From assembly GCA_963853835.1 (NCBI GenBank), contig OY970820.1, positions 35,798,873-35,862,872 on the forward strand: a DNA stretch of 64,000 nt, in the 5' to 3' direction. A model generated the notes under the pieces. The model was not told the origin of the DNA and made no database searches. It worked only from the letters and a program-made list of their open reading frames with translations. The DNA comes from Calendula officinalis (lineage: Eukaryota > Streptophyta > Magnoliopsida > Asterales > Asteraceae). Below are positions 34,442-47,591 of this stretch, piece after piece (positions within the stretch are counted from its first letter, which is position 1; the number at the start of each line of letters is the position of its first letter). The position numbers and the translations under genes were made by a program.

Positions 34442-36224
34442 GATCCGTGTACAATGTACACCGGGTACCATACAAATAATGCCTCCACAAATTCAAGGCA
34501 AATATAATTGCCGCCAACTCCAAGTCGTGTGTCGTGTATCTCAATTCCGCATTCTTCAATTGTCGCGAAGCATACGCGATCACTTTACCTCTTTGCATCA
34601 ACACACAACCGATCCCTTGATTCGAAGCATCACTATAAACCACAAAGTCTTCCATACCATCCGGTAACGTAAGAATCGGCGCGTTACATAACTTTTCCTT
34701 CAACAAATTAAACGCCTCCTCCTGCTTCTTCTCCCACACAAACTTCTCACTTTTTCTCGTTAACTTCGTGAGTGGAATCGCGATTCTCGAGAAGTCTTGT
34801 ATAAATCTTCGGTAATAACCGGCTAAACCAAGAAAACTTCTAACCTCGGTAGGAGTCCTCGGAGGCTCCCAATTTGACACCGCTTCAATCTTGGACGGGT
34901 CAACTTTAATACCATCACACGTCACCACGTGACCTAAGAATTGCACTTCCCGCAACCAAAATTCACACTTCGAGAATTTTGCATACAACTTCTCCCGTTT
35001 CAACACGTCTAAAACAAGTCTCAAATGACCTTCGTGTTCTTCTTCGGTTTTCGAATAAATCAAAATGTCGTCAACGAACACGATCAAAAACTTATCAAGG
35101 AACGGTTTACAAACCCGATTCATCAAATCCATATAAATAGCCGGCGCGTTTGTAAGACCAAACGGCATCACTAGAAATTCATAATGACCATAACGTGTAC
35201 GAAAAGCCGTCTTCTCGGTGTCGCCTTCTTTCACCCGAACTTGGTGATAACCCGACCTCAAATCGATCTTCGAGAAGTAACTAGCACCTTGCAATTGGTC
35301 GAATAAGTCATCAATTCTCGGCAACGGGTAACGGTTCTTAATGGTTACCTTATTCAACTTTCGGTAGTCGATACACATTCTCATCGAACCGTCTTTCTTT
35401 TTGACAAATAACACCGGTGCACCCCATGGTGACGAACTCGGACGAATAAAACCTTTGTCTAACAAATCTTGCAATTGAGTCATCAATTCTCGCATCTCGG
35501 TGGGAGCTAAACGATATGGGGCACGAGCAATCGGCGTCGCCCCCGGAACTAAATCAATTTTAAACTCGACTTGTCTCTCCGGTGGCAAACCGGGCAAGTC
35601 ATCAGGAAATACCTCGGGGAAATCCCGAATAATTTTGACGTCATCCATCGATCTCTTTTCTTTTCGGCCATCCAACACATATGCAATAAACGATGCACAA
35701 CCTTTCGATATACTTTTCCTCGCCTTAATGGCGGTAATCACATTAGGCATGTGATGTCGTTTCTCCCCATACACATACACTTTCTCATTCTCGGGTGTCC
35801 TAATCGACACTATTTTCTTTCCACACAAAATCTTGGCTTGGTGCATACCCAACCAATCCATACCGATAACCACATCAAACGCCCTAATTCCCATGGGCAA
35901 CAAATCTACCTTAAACTTTCTACCGTCTATTTCTATTTCACAATTTCTATAAGTACTTTCAACCATAGAAGTTTTCCCGTCGGCTACTTCTATCTCATAA
36001 ACCTCATCTAACATCTCGGACGGCACATTTAATTTACAACCGAACTCATAAGACACAAACGAATAATTGGAACCCGAATCAAACAAAATATGAGTTGGCA
36101 AGGAGTTAATGAATAGAGTACCTGACACCACATCGTGTGCCTCCTTCGCCTCCTCCCGAGTGAGTTGGAAGGATCGCCCCTTCACCTTAGCCGGCTCCAC
36201 TTTCTTTTGAGCCGTGGACACCAT
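34442..36224 (-). pseudogene. Element A pol, 5' part: protease, RT, RNase H start
   Basis: Starts at the codon context MVSTAQKK. The protease motif is LFDSGSNYSFVS. RT has SPWGAPVLFVKKKDGS, YFSKIDLRSGYHQ and FVDDILIYSK. RNase H has VVYSDASNQGIGCVL. The frame is cut after YTDHK, where element B entered; the remaining residues before the next stop come from B's LTR. The rest of pol is at 24675-26321. Confidence 0.9.
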
Positions 36225-37409
36225 CGACTCTATTCCCTACTTCGGGCATACATTGCTATAATGCCCCTTTTCATGGCATGAGTAGCACTCCACATCGGCC
36301 GACAACTTGGCCTAACAATCCCGGGCTATATGCCCCATCTTGCCACAACTATAACAAGCCTTTGACTCTCCTCGGCATATGCCGGTATGATTTTTCCCTC
36401 ATTTCTTGCACGGGCCAACACTTCCTTGTTTAGAGAAGCTCGAAGTGAACTTCCCTTTCTTGAACGAACTAGAGCCGCTCTCGGCTTTCCTTTTCTCGCC
36501 CACATGGGCCCTCTCGGCAACACGTGCCTCATTCACTTCCTCAACACCCCGGGCGGCACTAATGGCCTCATCAAGTGTGACCGCCCTCTTAACTTCCAAT
36601 TGGTAATCCCACGGTAACCCACTAGCATACCGGACCACCCTCAACCTCTTATCCGAGTAGGTTTTATTAACAAACGGGAGCAATCCCGTGAACTCTCTCG
36701 AGTACTCCTCGATTGACAAATCACCCTTCTTAAGGGTCACGAACTTCTCGTGCATCTTTTCCAAATCCCTTTCGGGACAAAATTTCTTTTTCAATCTCGT
36801 GGTGAATTCATCCCACGTCATTTTTTCAACCACCTCCCTCCCGAGGGTTTCATACACGATATCCCACCAAACCATAGCATCTTCTTTTAACAGTTGTGAC
36901 GCATACATCACCATATCGGCATCCTTACACTTGCTACTACCGATAACCCTCTCGGTCTCTCGGATCCACCTCATAGTTACCTTCGGGTCCGAACTACCCT
37001 TGTACACATTCGGCTTACAAGCCATGAAGGATTTAAACGAACAACCTTCTTTCACATTGGGCTTTGCCCTAGCATCACTTAGGCCACCCGTGGAGGACTT
37101 CCCTTCACCGGTGCCACTACCCCCGGTTCTCTCGTCCGATCTAGCCTCAGATTCATGGTCTCCTCCCGACCTCTCACGGTCTCCAATAATACGGTGCACT
37201 TCTTCGGCCACCGTTCCTTTGATTTGATCAATAATAGTTTGGAGATCTGCCATGGTTACCGGAGTTCTATTTGCTCCGACCTCCGACTCACCCATTCGAT
37301 GCATCGACGGTTGACTTTCTTGCTCAACCACCACCTCGACATGAGGTATCTCTTCCTCCCGGCCCTCTGGGGCTCTACCACTTCTACGCGTGGTCACCAT
37401 TTCTTTCAA
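36225..37409 (-). pseudogene. Element A gag
   Basis: The frame opens MKEMVTTRRSGRAPEG, with the gag domain at about residues 110-235 (MTWDEFTTRLKKKFCPERD). Downstream are a TGA after GPCKK (about 36399), a TAG just after the first CCHC knuckle and another TAG after VCPK. All three are in one frame with pol, so gag-pol was originally a single ORF. Confidence 0.88.
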
Positions 37410-37650
37410 TCAAGACTATACGAAAGACATTAAACATTTAGTACCTTATGTACAACCCATTAGTCGCATAAGACTCAATATCCATAATCATATCAAATTT
37501 CATCGGTCCCCCTAGGTTCAACCCTAAACTTAACATAATGTCTCAAGGTCAACCTATGATCTTAAGGAATCTTATATTCCTAATGCTACAGTCTAAGACT
37601 AGGATGGTCATCCAACCTAATTCACTTAAACAGTAGCTCTGATACCAAGT

Positions 37651-39362
37651 TGTAACACCTCAATTTTTAATACAAAACATTTGGCCAAAATAATCATTTA
37701 ATAAAGAGGAGAACTATCCCAAAATACGGATTTACAAAAACCTTTGGTATGAAAATCAGAGTATAAATTCGATGTTACAAAATATATCAAAACCAAAGCT
37801 AAGTCTAAATCCGTTCTAGTGTTCTTCTACTCTAGGCCCCGCATCTCTATCCATGGGTACCTAAACCTTCGATCCCTAACCTGAGTACATAGCAAAACAA
37901 ACAAGGAGTACGTGAGACAAAAACGTCTCGTGAGCTACATGGGTTTAGACCCAATGATAAATATAATCGTATGGCATATAAACAAACATGTAAGTAAATC
38001 ATCCATCTAACTAGTCACCCTATTGTGACTCTAATACTTTGCTTTCCTAGCAATCATATCTAGTTATCGGGTTGCCCCCGAACTAACTAGAACCACCTTG
38101 ACTTATTAACCGAAATCCATCGCCATTAATAAGCCTCAAGATACCGGCAAGAGGGATTCGCCCAATCTACGAATACCTGCCTTACTCACCGGACTACCTC
38201 CAGTTAGCAAGACTACTATCGTGGTGGAGTCGATGGAAATCCACCCAACTACCCCTCACACCACACCTCATGACCGGGGGTCCCCCGCATCATCACATCA
38301 TCTCAACATATCATAACTCAATGGTTATGTCAATCTAGCTCTCGGCTATCACGTCTATCATCAAACAAGTTAGTTCAATACTATTATCGGTATAACTAAC
38401 TACTAACTACTAGTCTACACAATTAAGCAAATAGACCATAACACAAGTAATAGAGGGATTTCATAGGCTATGTACTCAGTAAATTTCCACACGTACTCAC
38501 CTTAACAATAAGATGCTCCAACCGAATTCTTGCCACCAAATCTCTTGCTTCACAAATTCACCGACTTTCCAAGATGTCACCGAAAGCCTAAAACAATGAT
38601 CACAAGATGTTCAACATCTCATACTACCAATAATGTATCCATTAACCTCTAATTACCATTAACTAACATTTTCCCCAACTATGGTGATTTACCAAACCCT
38701 AGGTTTAATCAACCCTTAAGATTCTTACCAATCGAAATCATATACTCGTTTCCTTTGTTAATATACCATCTATTAAGTGTATACATCATTTATTCACCAT
38801 AAACCATAACCCCCAATAACTAGGTTTCAAACCCAACCATCAAAATACATAGATCTAAAGCTACAAAGATCAAGGAGTGAAGATATACCTTTAATCTTCA
38901 CCTAGGAGTGAAATCTACCAAGGATTTGTGAAGAGATCAACCAAAATCTGCACTTGAGCTCCAAAATCACCAAAGATGAAAACTAGGGTTTACTATTGCA
39001 TTAAATGAGCCAAAACCCGACTTTAATGCTGTCGACCAGAGTTCACGGCGCGAACAAAGTTCGCGTCGCTAACTTTCCCCCACACGCAAACTTAGCGATC
39101 GCTACCCAAACGTGAACTACTTCACGCCCTGTGGTCAAATTCTCTGGCCCGACTTCACGGAACGTGAACCATGTTCGCGTCGCGAACTTCACATGCAGCC
39201 AGGGCTGCACTTTTTCATCTTTGCCTCGACCCGGTTCCGACCACAACTTTCTCGTACGGTGTCCAAACAACACGAAACCAATTCCTACGTGTTTTATATA
39301 ATTTATCCATAATTATCATATTTTTATACATTTTATTTATTTACAAATTTCGGGTCGTTTCA
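37651..39362 (-). mobile_element. 5' LTR of element A
   Basis: 1712 bp, nearly identical to 22962-24662. The outer end reads TGAAACGACCCG on the minus strand (T to A change at the third base pair from TGT). The primer site is adjacent at 37636-37649. Confidence 0.92.
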
Positions 39363-39838
39363 TATATATACATATATATTCATACCATAGATATACATAT
39401 GTTCATATTTTGTACCTTATATATCTTTATATATAATAAACAAAAGGTTTAAAGCCACATGGCAACTCCTAAAGCCACATGGCAATTCAAAAAGCCACAT
39501 GGCATATATAAAGCCACATAGGTCATAACAATCTTTTATGCACACCGTACAAGTTCTAATAGAATTTAACAAAATTGATTTTCACACCATGTTCTCTTTC
39601 TTCACATGGGTTTTCACTTTTCACAATCTCAATCCTTCGTCATCTCAATCCTTCGTCACAATCATTTTTTTTTCTACTGTTTTAAAGGCTTGCATCATTT
39701 TACACCATCAGCCGATCACCTTTAACAATCAATCTTATTAATGATTTCCGTTTATCATCGCTTTCATCTCCCGATCGTGAAAAACCCTAAATCGCCTTCA
39801 AACTTGTGTTCTTTCCCAATGGTAAACCATGTTGCGCT

Positions 39839-40986
39839 CCCCAGATTCACAATCGCCCTTAAACCCATTTCATTTCACATGTCAACCTTCAACCTTAGAC
39901 ACTCTCTACAGACTTTCACGTGCCTTTCTCTTCTGGTTGTCTGGTATGTTGTCTACTTCACACAATTGAATCAGTGTTTCCTTATATTGTATTTAATGTG
40001 TTCAAAGATTGTTGATTTTAGGGATTTATCAGTTTTCAGATTTTAGGTAAATTTAATTAAATTTTAACTTTCAACAAAAACGATCCATTGTCCACCAGGC
40101 GTTTGATAAAATGCTCAATTCAATAACATAGTTTTTCCTTTTCCATATACTGTAGTTTATGTGTTCATGATAAAGCATATTTTTTTAATTTGTAGTTTTG
40201 CAGATGTAAGTTGAAGCCAATTTATATATTTTTTACAAGTAATGATAGTCATTTTTTTAGTATATGCTCGAAGGATTCTTACTTAAACGAATAACAATTT
40301 TTTAGGAGGGTGTCTTAAATGGTAGCCAATATCCATGTTTCCATTATGCTTTCTAGAGATTGAAGAAGTAATTGTTATTGATTATCAAAGTTTTATGTAA
40401 TTGAGAGAATCGCCCCCAGATTCACAATCGCCCTTAAACCCATTTCATTTCACATGTCAACCTTCAACCTTAGACACTCTCTACAGACTTTCATGTGCCT
40501 TTCTCTTCTGGTTGTCTGGTATGTTGTCTACTTCACACAATTGAATCAGTGTTTCCTTATATTGTATTTTATGTGTTCAAAGATTGTTGATTTTAGGGAT
40601 TTATCAGTTTTCAGATTTTAGGTAAATTTAATTAAATTTTAACTTTCAACAAAAACGATCCATTGTCCACCAGGTGTTTGATAAAATGCTCAATTCAATA
40701 GCATAGTTTTTCCTTTTCCATATACTGTAGTTTATGTGTTCATGATAAAGCATATTTTTTTAATTTGTAGTTTTGCAGATGTAAGTTGAAGCCAATTTAT
40801 ATATTTTTTACAAGTAATGATAGTCATTTTTTTTAGTATATACTCGAAGGATTCTTACTTAAACGAATAACAATTTTTTAGGAGGGTGTCTTAAATGGTA
40901 GCCAATATCCATGTTTCCATTATGCTTTCTAGAGATTGAAGAAGTAATTGTTATTGATTATCAAAGTTTTATGTAATTGAGAGAAT
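39839..40986 (+). repeat. Tandem duplication, 576-bp period
   Basis: Units 39839-40414 and 40415-40986 differ at only a few positions by eye, for example CACGTGCC versus CATGTGCC and one T in a T-run. The junction lies in a short C run, which suggests slippage or unequal exchange inside the Helitron. Confidence 0.88.
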
Positions 40987-42082
40987 TCAATTATATGTTT
41001 TATGACTGACGATTGATTTTTATGTTATTATTTTTCCTTTTTAGCTTTGGCTAAGCTTCTTCACAATCCTTTGGATGAGGTATTAAACTCTGTTACATGA
41101 TGTTCACATGAATTTTATTTGATCACCGTTGATACTTATGTTAATGTAGGCGTACTAAATAACGAAAAATATGGTTGTAAGATGTTGTTGGTTGAAGGTA
41201 TATCACTTAATTTTACAATACATACATAATTTGTGATTAAAATAATATATCACTAATACTTTTTTTATATTTGATGATAGATAATGGTGGTGTAATAACT
41301 CCTGATAAAATGATGGGGTGAATGATGGGGTGTATGTCCCTTGGGTACTCGGTAAAAAGCAACCTGGCCAACACTATCGATCAATGTGAGTAATTTTTTC
41401 AAGCACAAATATAGATTATAACTTCCCATAAAATTTATAATTGTATTGTTATTCCAGTATCTCGGGTACGAACTATGAACCATTAGGGTAGTCTTAGATA
41501 GCGTACAATTCATATAGATTCTTTTATGTTAAAGGTTGGGGATAAATTATAACTGTTATTGTTTTTCAACAATAACTGTCTAATATTTGTAAAAATAACT
41601 TATTAAGTAGATGGTAAGATGGGCGGGTTGAGTAACGGGTCTGGTTTTCGTACGGGTCAAAATCATGCTGAGGAATTTGCAATGGCAGTTGCTGAAGTAC
41701 TCGAGTGTAAATGAGTTCATAAATCAAGAAAAAAACAGATGTGCAAGAAGTTAATACTTTAAATGATGCAACATTGTAAATTGATTATATCGGGTAGAGT
41801 TGACCTTTTGAGAATTCCGGTCAAAGATGGTTCTGAGTTGGTCAGAACACAACGATTCATTCTGCCATGATTTATGTTCGGTAATTTAAAACTCCCCTAT
41901 TAAACTTTTGTAATTTTATCATAAATTTCTTTTTCAAATTAAGCATCATTTCGGGTTACCCTGAATTTGCGGATAATCTTTTGGTAAGTCAGTCCTTAAC
42001 CTGTATGATTCTAAATTCATCTGATGGGAAATTTTGAATATTTTTTTATATCGTATGCCCTTTTTACATATTTTAAAATATA

Positions 42083-42281
42083 TACTCCCCCCGTCCCACA
42101 AAAAACTTCTCATTTGACTTGGGCACATGTTTTTAGGAGATAGTTGGTGGTGAGGTGTTTGGTAATAAAATGAGATAATATTAATCTATTAAGTGAGTCC
42201 CTCCAATTCTCATATGGGAAGTTTTTTGTGGGACAAAATTTTTAGGTGAAATGAGAAGTTTTTTGTGGGACGGAGGGAGTA
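42083..42281. mobile_element. Stowaway MITE, copy 1
   Basis: Inverted repeats TACTCCCCCCGTCCCAC and GTGGGACGGAGGGAGTA at a TA site; 199 bp, non-coding. Confidence 0.88.
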
Positions 42282-42422
42282 TTAAATATTATGATCTCAA
42301 TGTTATTTTGTAGGTGAGAACTTTGTTGCATTACATGATCATATGATGTTACATCATTTGGGTATGTGCAGATTCTAATATTTTTTTATATTGTATGCCC
42401 TTTTTACATATTTTAAAATATA

Positions 42423-42611
42423 TACTCCCCCCGTCCCACAAAAAACTTCTCATTTGACTTGGGCACATGTTTTTAGGAGTTAGTTGGTGGTGGGGTGTTT
42501 GGTAATAAAATGAGATAATATTAATCTATTAAGTGGGTCCCTCCAATTCTCATATGGGAAGTTTTTTGTGGGACAAAATTTTTAGGTGAAATGTGTGGGA
42601 CGGAGGGAGTA
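42423..42611. mobile_element. Stowaway MITE, copy 2
   Basis: Same element as 42083-42281, copied by the tandem duplication and not by transposition, because the flanks are duplicated too. It lost about 10 bp near the right end. Confidence 0.85.
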
Positions 42612-43279
42612 TTAAATATTATGATCTCAATGTTATTTTGTAGGTGAGAACTTTGTTGCATTACATGATCATATGATGTTACATCATTTGGGTATGTGCA
42701 GATTCTATGAGAATCAAAATAGTCTCATTAGTCTTCCATATGAAAAATATCTCTAAAGATCCGGTAATCAGATTAGGCGAGCCAAAATATCTCAAACACC
42801 CAGAGGTGGTAAAAACAGAGACACTCAAAGTCAATGGTGTTTAGGATAGAATCATACAAGGTAGTATGCTTATTTTTCTAATACTTTTGGCAATTGAATG
42901 GGTTGGAGCATGACCCAAAACAGATTTCATACGTAAAGGGGCCAAAGATGTTGTCTACAAAGAGATGTTTTCTAATTATTTTTTGTCTGAATTTATAAAT
43001 TGTGTTGGATGTGTACTATTTTTGAGCTTGAGAGACTAGGGCACTTGCCACATATTTTTACGAGGTAATCATGCAGACTTCCTAATTATTTGCTGAGAAA
43101 GCCAATAGATATGACTATGTTTTCTTTTCAATTCGTTTGGAACTTATATTTAGGACACTAATTAGTTGCAAAAAGTTGGAAACTTTAAATAAAAATTGTA
43201 TCATTTTAATCTGACCTGGCCGGTTTAGAATCGAAAGATTTTATAAGCCACCCGTGATTTATCACGGGTTATAGGCTAG

Positions 43280-44168
43280 TGTATATATATACACATATAT
43301 ATACATTATGCATATGCATTTTCGTAAATGAAAATGCAAGTTCCGATTGAAAATGCAAGTTACGATTGAAAATGCAAGTTACGTAAAATGCATATGTATA
43401 TACATATACATGAACATATGTATACTATGGTATGAATATATATGAACATATGTATACTATGGTATGAATATATATGTATATATACATATATGTATGTATA
43501 TGTATATTTTACGAAAATGCATTGCTTCTTCAACTTCTTCAAATAATGACCCTTTTCTATTAATCCATACCCACAATAACCTACATTTGTACTGTTCATT
43601 AGAGAATGTAAATGGGATGCTAAAAAGTCTAATGAATTTAAACAGGATGCTCAGAAGTCAATACGGGCCTCAAAGACAAAACGAGATTGGGATTACTGAA
43701 AACTTTCAAACAGCCCCTTAGAATAAGGTGGTGATAATAAATATTTTCAAATTTTCAAATTTTACCTTTAATTATATATTAATGACACAATAATAGAAAC
43801 ACAGCCAGCCTTCTATTAAGTTTATGACTCCATAGCCATGTGTTTCATGCATAAGGTACCTGCATCATACTTGTATACATACACACATACATTCATAGAG
43901 TGATATGTTTAAACTCTTTTAATTTAAAAATTTAGAGTTTATAATTATTTGGTTATCGTGTTTTTAAAATACGCTAAACCTATACAACAACTTATTTAAT
44001 TTGATAAACATTGGGTCGATTTATCAACCCGATTGACCCGTTGTTGACTATATGTTTAAGTAAAAAGATTTCACTAAATTAAAAGTGTCACGCCAAATTA
44101 GAATACTACTCCGTAATATTTAAGTTAATATTTAATAAAAGTTTTACATTGGTAAACAATCAGTATAC
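43280..44168. other. AT-rich host DNA with TATATG/CATATA repeats
   Basis: 43280-43510 is alternating TATACATATG-type DNA. About 43490-43550 is an inverted match of 22880-22945. No gene is seen up to 44168. Confidence 0.5.
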
Positions 44169-44171
44169 TAA

Positions 44172-44592
44172 GACTGGGCGTAATGGGTGACCAAACCCAG
44201 TTTGGTCACCCCTGCCACATCTGCGCCACATCAGCTTTCTCTCTCCTGATCAAACACACGACCAGACAGCGACCAAATGCCCGTAATGGGTGACCGAATC
44301 GGCGACCAATTTTTTTTTTTAATTTTTTTTAGAAGTTTTGTTTTATTAACATATATATATAAATATAATATTTATTTTATATATAATATATTATTAAATT
44401 ATTAATTATTAATATATATATGTATATGTATAAAGGAGAAAGAGGAAGAAGAGGTCCCTGTGAACGGTCGACTAGTCGACCATTCGACGTGTGGGACGCG
44501 TCCTCGGCTCGAGCTCGTAACGGGGTCGACGCGTCGGCCCTGTATAGGTGGCGGGTCGCGACCGGAAGTTCGGTCACCCTTTACGGGTGGTC
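44172..44592. mobile_element. PIF/Harbinger-type MITE, copy 1
   Basis: 421 bp with target duplication TAA (44169-44171, 44593-44595). Inverted ends are GACTGGGCGTAATGGGTGACC trimmed here to GACTGGGCGTAATGGG, and from the right GACCACCCGTAAAGGG. It is same family as 57540-57995. The middle is an AT-rich stretch (44320-44430), and the right part is GC-rich. Confidence 0.75.
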
Positions 44593-44595
44593 TAA

Positions 44596-45704
44596 GTTTT
44601 ACACACTAAAGAATATATGTTAAGACCATTATTAATTTACGTCTACACTTAATTTAAATATATGTAAGACCATTAATAATTTTACGTTTACACTTAATTT
44701 AAATAAATCAAATCCGAAAAGATAAAATTTTATATTAATTAATATTGTCAAAAAGGTAAAATTTTGAAACCCGCAGCAACGCGCGGGAAGAAAAAAATCC
44801 TCGTTTAAGAACATAAGGTTTTGTTGATGTTGCCAGAGACATGGTTTTTTTGTGTGTGCAAAGATCGGCGATAATGGTAAACTTGATTCACAAGAAAAGG
44901 TTGGTTTTCATCATGGATTAGAAGCGTAACAATCATGATCTGATATACATTTTGGTGGAGAGAAAGTTGTGTAATTATTCGTGTGAAAAAGATAAGTATC
45001 AAATAGTATATATAAGATTTGAGAAATGATTAATTTTAAATTTCAAATACACAAAAAAATTACCTACAGTAAAAAACTTGAACCCCCAATGGTCATCTGG
45101 TGCAAGCAGCTCCGTGCCTCACTTCGGCGAACCAACACCCGAGGTAGTGGTGTGGCCATTGAGTTGTCATGGCGGATCGTACTACCTTCATTGTCACGAT
45201 TTCTGGCGCTCTTAGTCATATGTTATGTTACGACCATCACAATCAACTCACACAATATAAACAATCAGTTTTACCGATCAATGAATTCCTTTTTTTTTCT
45301 CTTGTCTTTAACAATTACGAAGTAATAAACAACTCATCAACTTGTATGTTAAACTAGTGTCAATGGCACATCGGTTGAAGGCATCGGTTTAGATTTTCCC
45401 AATCATTGGCACGACTCATTAGTTGGGAGATGTCAGTTTTTCTTTTCTCCTAGCCGGTAAGTAGATAAGTTGTAATGGTGGGCGCAAAGGGAATTTTAAT
45501 AGGGTAATGTTTGTATTTTTATAATGGTGGGTCACAATAAACTAAGAGAAAAAGTATTGTTTGTGAGTTTATGTCAATCGAGTTTCGATTGGAATATCAA
45601 CAGACATGAGTTTAATTTGATAAAAACCTAAAGCGTCGTTTGTGTTATAGCTGACACCGATATTAAAGTCTTCATTAAAATAAAAAAGAGATTCATGGCT
45701 TTGG
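44596..45704. other. Intergenic DNA
   Basis: No gene is seen. A hairpin CCCGCAGCAACGCGCGGG at about 44771-44788 resembles a Helitron 3' hairpin but is followed by CTCG, not CTRR. Confidence 0.4.
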
Positions 45705-45707
45705 TTA

Positions 45708-46039
45708 AGGGGGTGTTTGTGATTGCGTTTTGAGGAATATTATCTGCTTATTGCGTTTAAAAACCCAAATATTTTAAAATGAGTATTTGGCAAAAAGTTT
45801 GAAATAATCACTTATTTGCGTTTTAGAGCCTCCAAAATGGAGTTTTGAAAAAGCATGTGAGCAAGTGCTTATTGCGTTATGGAAACGGCTTATTTTCATT
45901 TTACCTATTAACTAGATAAATAATCAAGTTTGTTAAACACCAAAAAACTGATTATCTTATTATTACGATTTCAAAAAACATAATTAAATTAAATAATATT
46001 TTTCAAATTATGTTTTTGTAAGAAATCCCAAACACCATC
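45708..46039. mobile_element. MITE with TAA target sites
   Basis: 332 bp bounded by TAA (45705-45707, 46040-46042). Ends are GGGGGTGTTTGTGATT and, from the right, GATGGTGTTTGGGATTTC. It is non-coding. The 3-bp TAA site suggests PIF/Harbinger type. Confidence 0.55.
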
Positions 46040-46042
46040 TAA

Positions 46043-46902
46043 GTTTGGATGTTAGATCTTGATGGGAAGTTTTTATCTTTATGGTAGAACCAACCAATTT
46101 TTTAAATTAAATTGCTGTACTTGTTACATCTCCTATTGATTCGGTAAGCCATAAACATTAAACAATAAACTACCGGCTGAAATTGATGGAGAAAAAAATC
46201 TAGCCGACCTCATGAAACAAGTCGGCGTCGTTTCACTGGTATCACACACGTGGCAGCTGCCCACAAGAGATTATTGAACCCCAACATGTGACTTTAGTTA
46301 AAGCGCTTCCCCAAATCTCGTTAGGTTTGAAACCAGTAGATATTTTCATTTTCTCTAATAAATTACTAAAGTTTCATTTTTGGTCCTTTTGAGAAAAATG
46401 CCGGTTTAAATCCTAACCTTTGAAATACTTCTGGTAAAAAGACAAACAATACAGCGGTTGCTATAAAATAACATTTTAAGACCTTGGTTCCAAAGCCTTC
46501 GTTATTGACTTATTGCAACCAATTCAACTGATATAAAGGCGCAATATATCGACCTTTGGACCCTCTCTGTATGGGGAAAAAACTTTCAACAATAATTGAA
46601 ATTAAAATCTTGTGAATTAAAATCCTATAAGGTTTTTTTAGTAGTCAATTGATCTACAATAACTGATTATATATTTTTTATTTAATTCATCAAAATAATT
46701 AAAATGGTTTTAACATAAAGTTATTAATGACTAATTAATATTATTTTACACTAACTAAGAAATTTTAATTTATTAAATTTTTTATTGTAGCCACACACAC
46801 ATTTTAACAAAACCTTAACTTTATTGGATGTTTAATAAAGTTAGGGTTTTGCTAAAATATATTGGTAGTAAGCCATTCAATTCGCTTTGCTTGTATCCTA
46901 AT
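46043..46902. other. AT-rich intergenic DNA
   Basis: I see no gene or element in this stretch. Confidence 0.45.
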
Positions 46903-46910
46903 GTGAGAAT

Positions 46911-47591
46911 TAGGGGTGTTCGTTTGGACGGTTTGGTTTTATCCGAACCAAATAGGTGAAACCAAATAAAGTCCGGTTTTCAAATGTTCAAACCGAACCG
47001 TCCAAACTAATTCGAAAACCAAACCGATCCGAACCAAATAACAATTTAATTGGTTTGGTTTTATCCGTTTGGTTTTTCCTTATAATTTTCAAAAATACTA
47101 CAAAAGTATATAACATAAATAATATTAAGTTCGATATGTAAATTTCCAAAATGATAAATTAATTTGTACATAAAAACAAGTCTAATTCATAGTTTGTGAC
47201 ATTTACAATCATATATGCAAAAATCTTAACATCAACTTTATCAGAAACTCCAAAAAGATTGGTATATTGCCAAGTGATACAATATAAAATGGAACAAATG
47301 TTAGTATATAAATCAATTTACTATAAGAAATATAAAGAAAAGGAGTACCATAATTGCTTACAATGGAAACCAACAAGTGTTAGTATATAAATCAATTTAC
47401 TATATATATTACTATTCGGTTTTTTTGGACAATCCGGTTTTCACAACGTAAATCAAATCCAATCCGAAATCCAAACTATTAATTTGGTTCAAGTCCAAAC
47501 CGATCCAAAAAACCAAATAACCAATCCAAATAGTCCGATCCAAAATGTCCAATTGGACAATCCGGTTATATCCGAATAGTGAACACCCCTA
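46911..47591. mobile_element. hAT-type non-autonomous element
   Basis: 681 bp with perfect 11-bp inverted ends TAGGGGTGTTC and GAACACCCCTA and a perfect 8-bp target duplication GTGAGAAT (46903-46910, 47592-47599), diagnostic for hAT. Long subterminal inverted regions are rich in CCGAACCAAA/TTTGGTTCGG-type sequence. No transposase is present. Confidence 0.88.

Larger units (their letters stand above)
22962..39362 (-). mobile_element. Gypsy element A (Tekay-like chromovirus), interrupted
   Basis: LTRs at 37651-39362 (5') and 22962-24662 (3') are flanked by the target duplication TATAT (22957-22961, 39363-39367). Internal order on the minus strand is primer site, gag, protease, RT, RNase H, integrase and chromodomain, the Ty3/gypsy order with a C-terminal chromodomain of Tekay type. 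Element B (26327-34436) is inserted in the RNase H region. Several nonsense codons are present. The two LTRs differ at scattered positions, so A is older than B. Confidence 0.92.
42037..42706 (+). repeat. Tandem duplication, 340-bp period, each with a MITE
   Basis: Units 42037-42376 and 42377-42706 both run from AATATTTTTTTATAT to GTATGTGCAGATTCT. Each contains a Stowaway MITE. The second unit lacks about 10 bp at the MITE's right end. Confidence 0.88.
39424..43279 (+). mobile_element. Helitron, non-autonomous, 3.9 kb
   Basis: The 5' end TCTTTATATATAATAAACAA is preceded by A (39423). The 3' end has a 9-bp hairpin ACCCGTGAT-TT-ATCACGGGT (43250-43269), then TATAGG and CTAG (43276-43279), followed by T. 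This is the diagnostic A^T insertion with TC...hairpin...CTRR. Four copies of AAAGCCACATGG lie at 39453-39515 in the 5' subterminal region. No Rep/helicase is seen. The interior may hold captured host fragments that I cannot identify. Confidence 0.8.

Noticed and set aside
44771..44806. Possible Helitron 3' end with hairpin CCCGCAGCAACGCGCGGG
   Set aside because: Spacing is right but the terminus reads CTCG, not CTRR, and no partner end was found.
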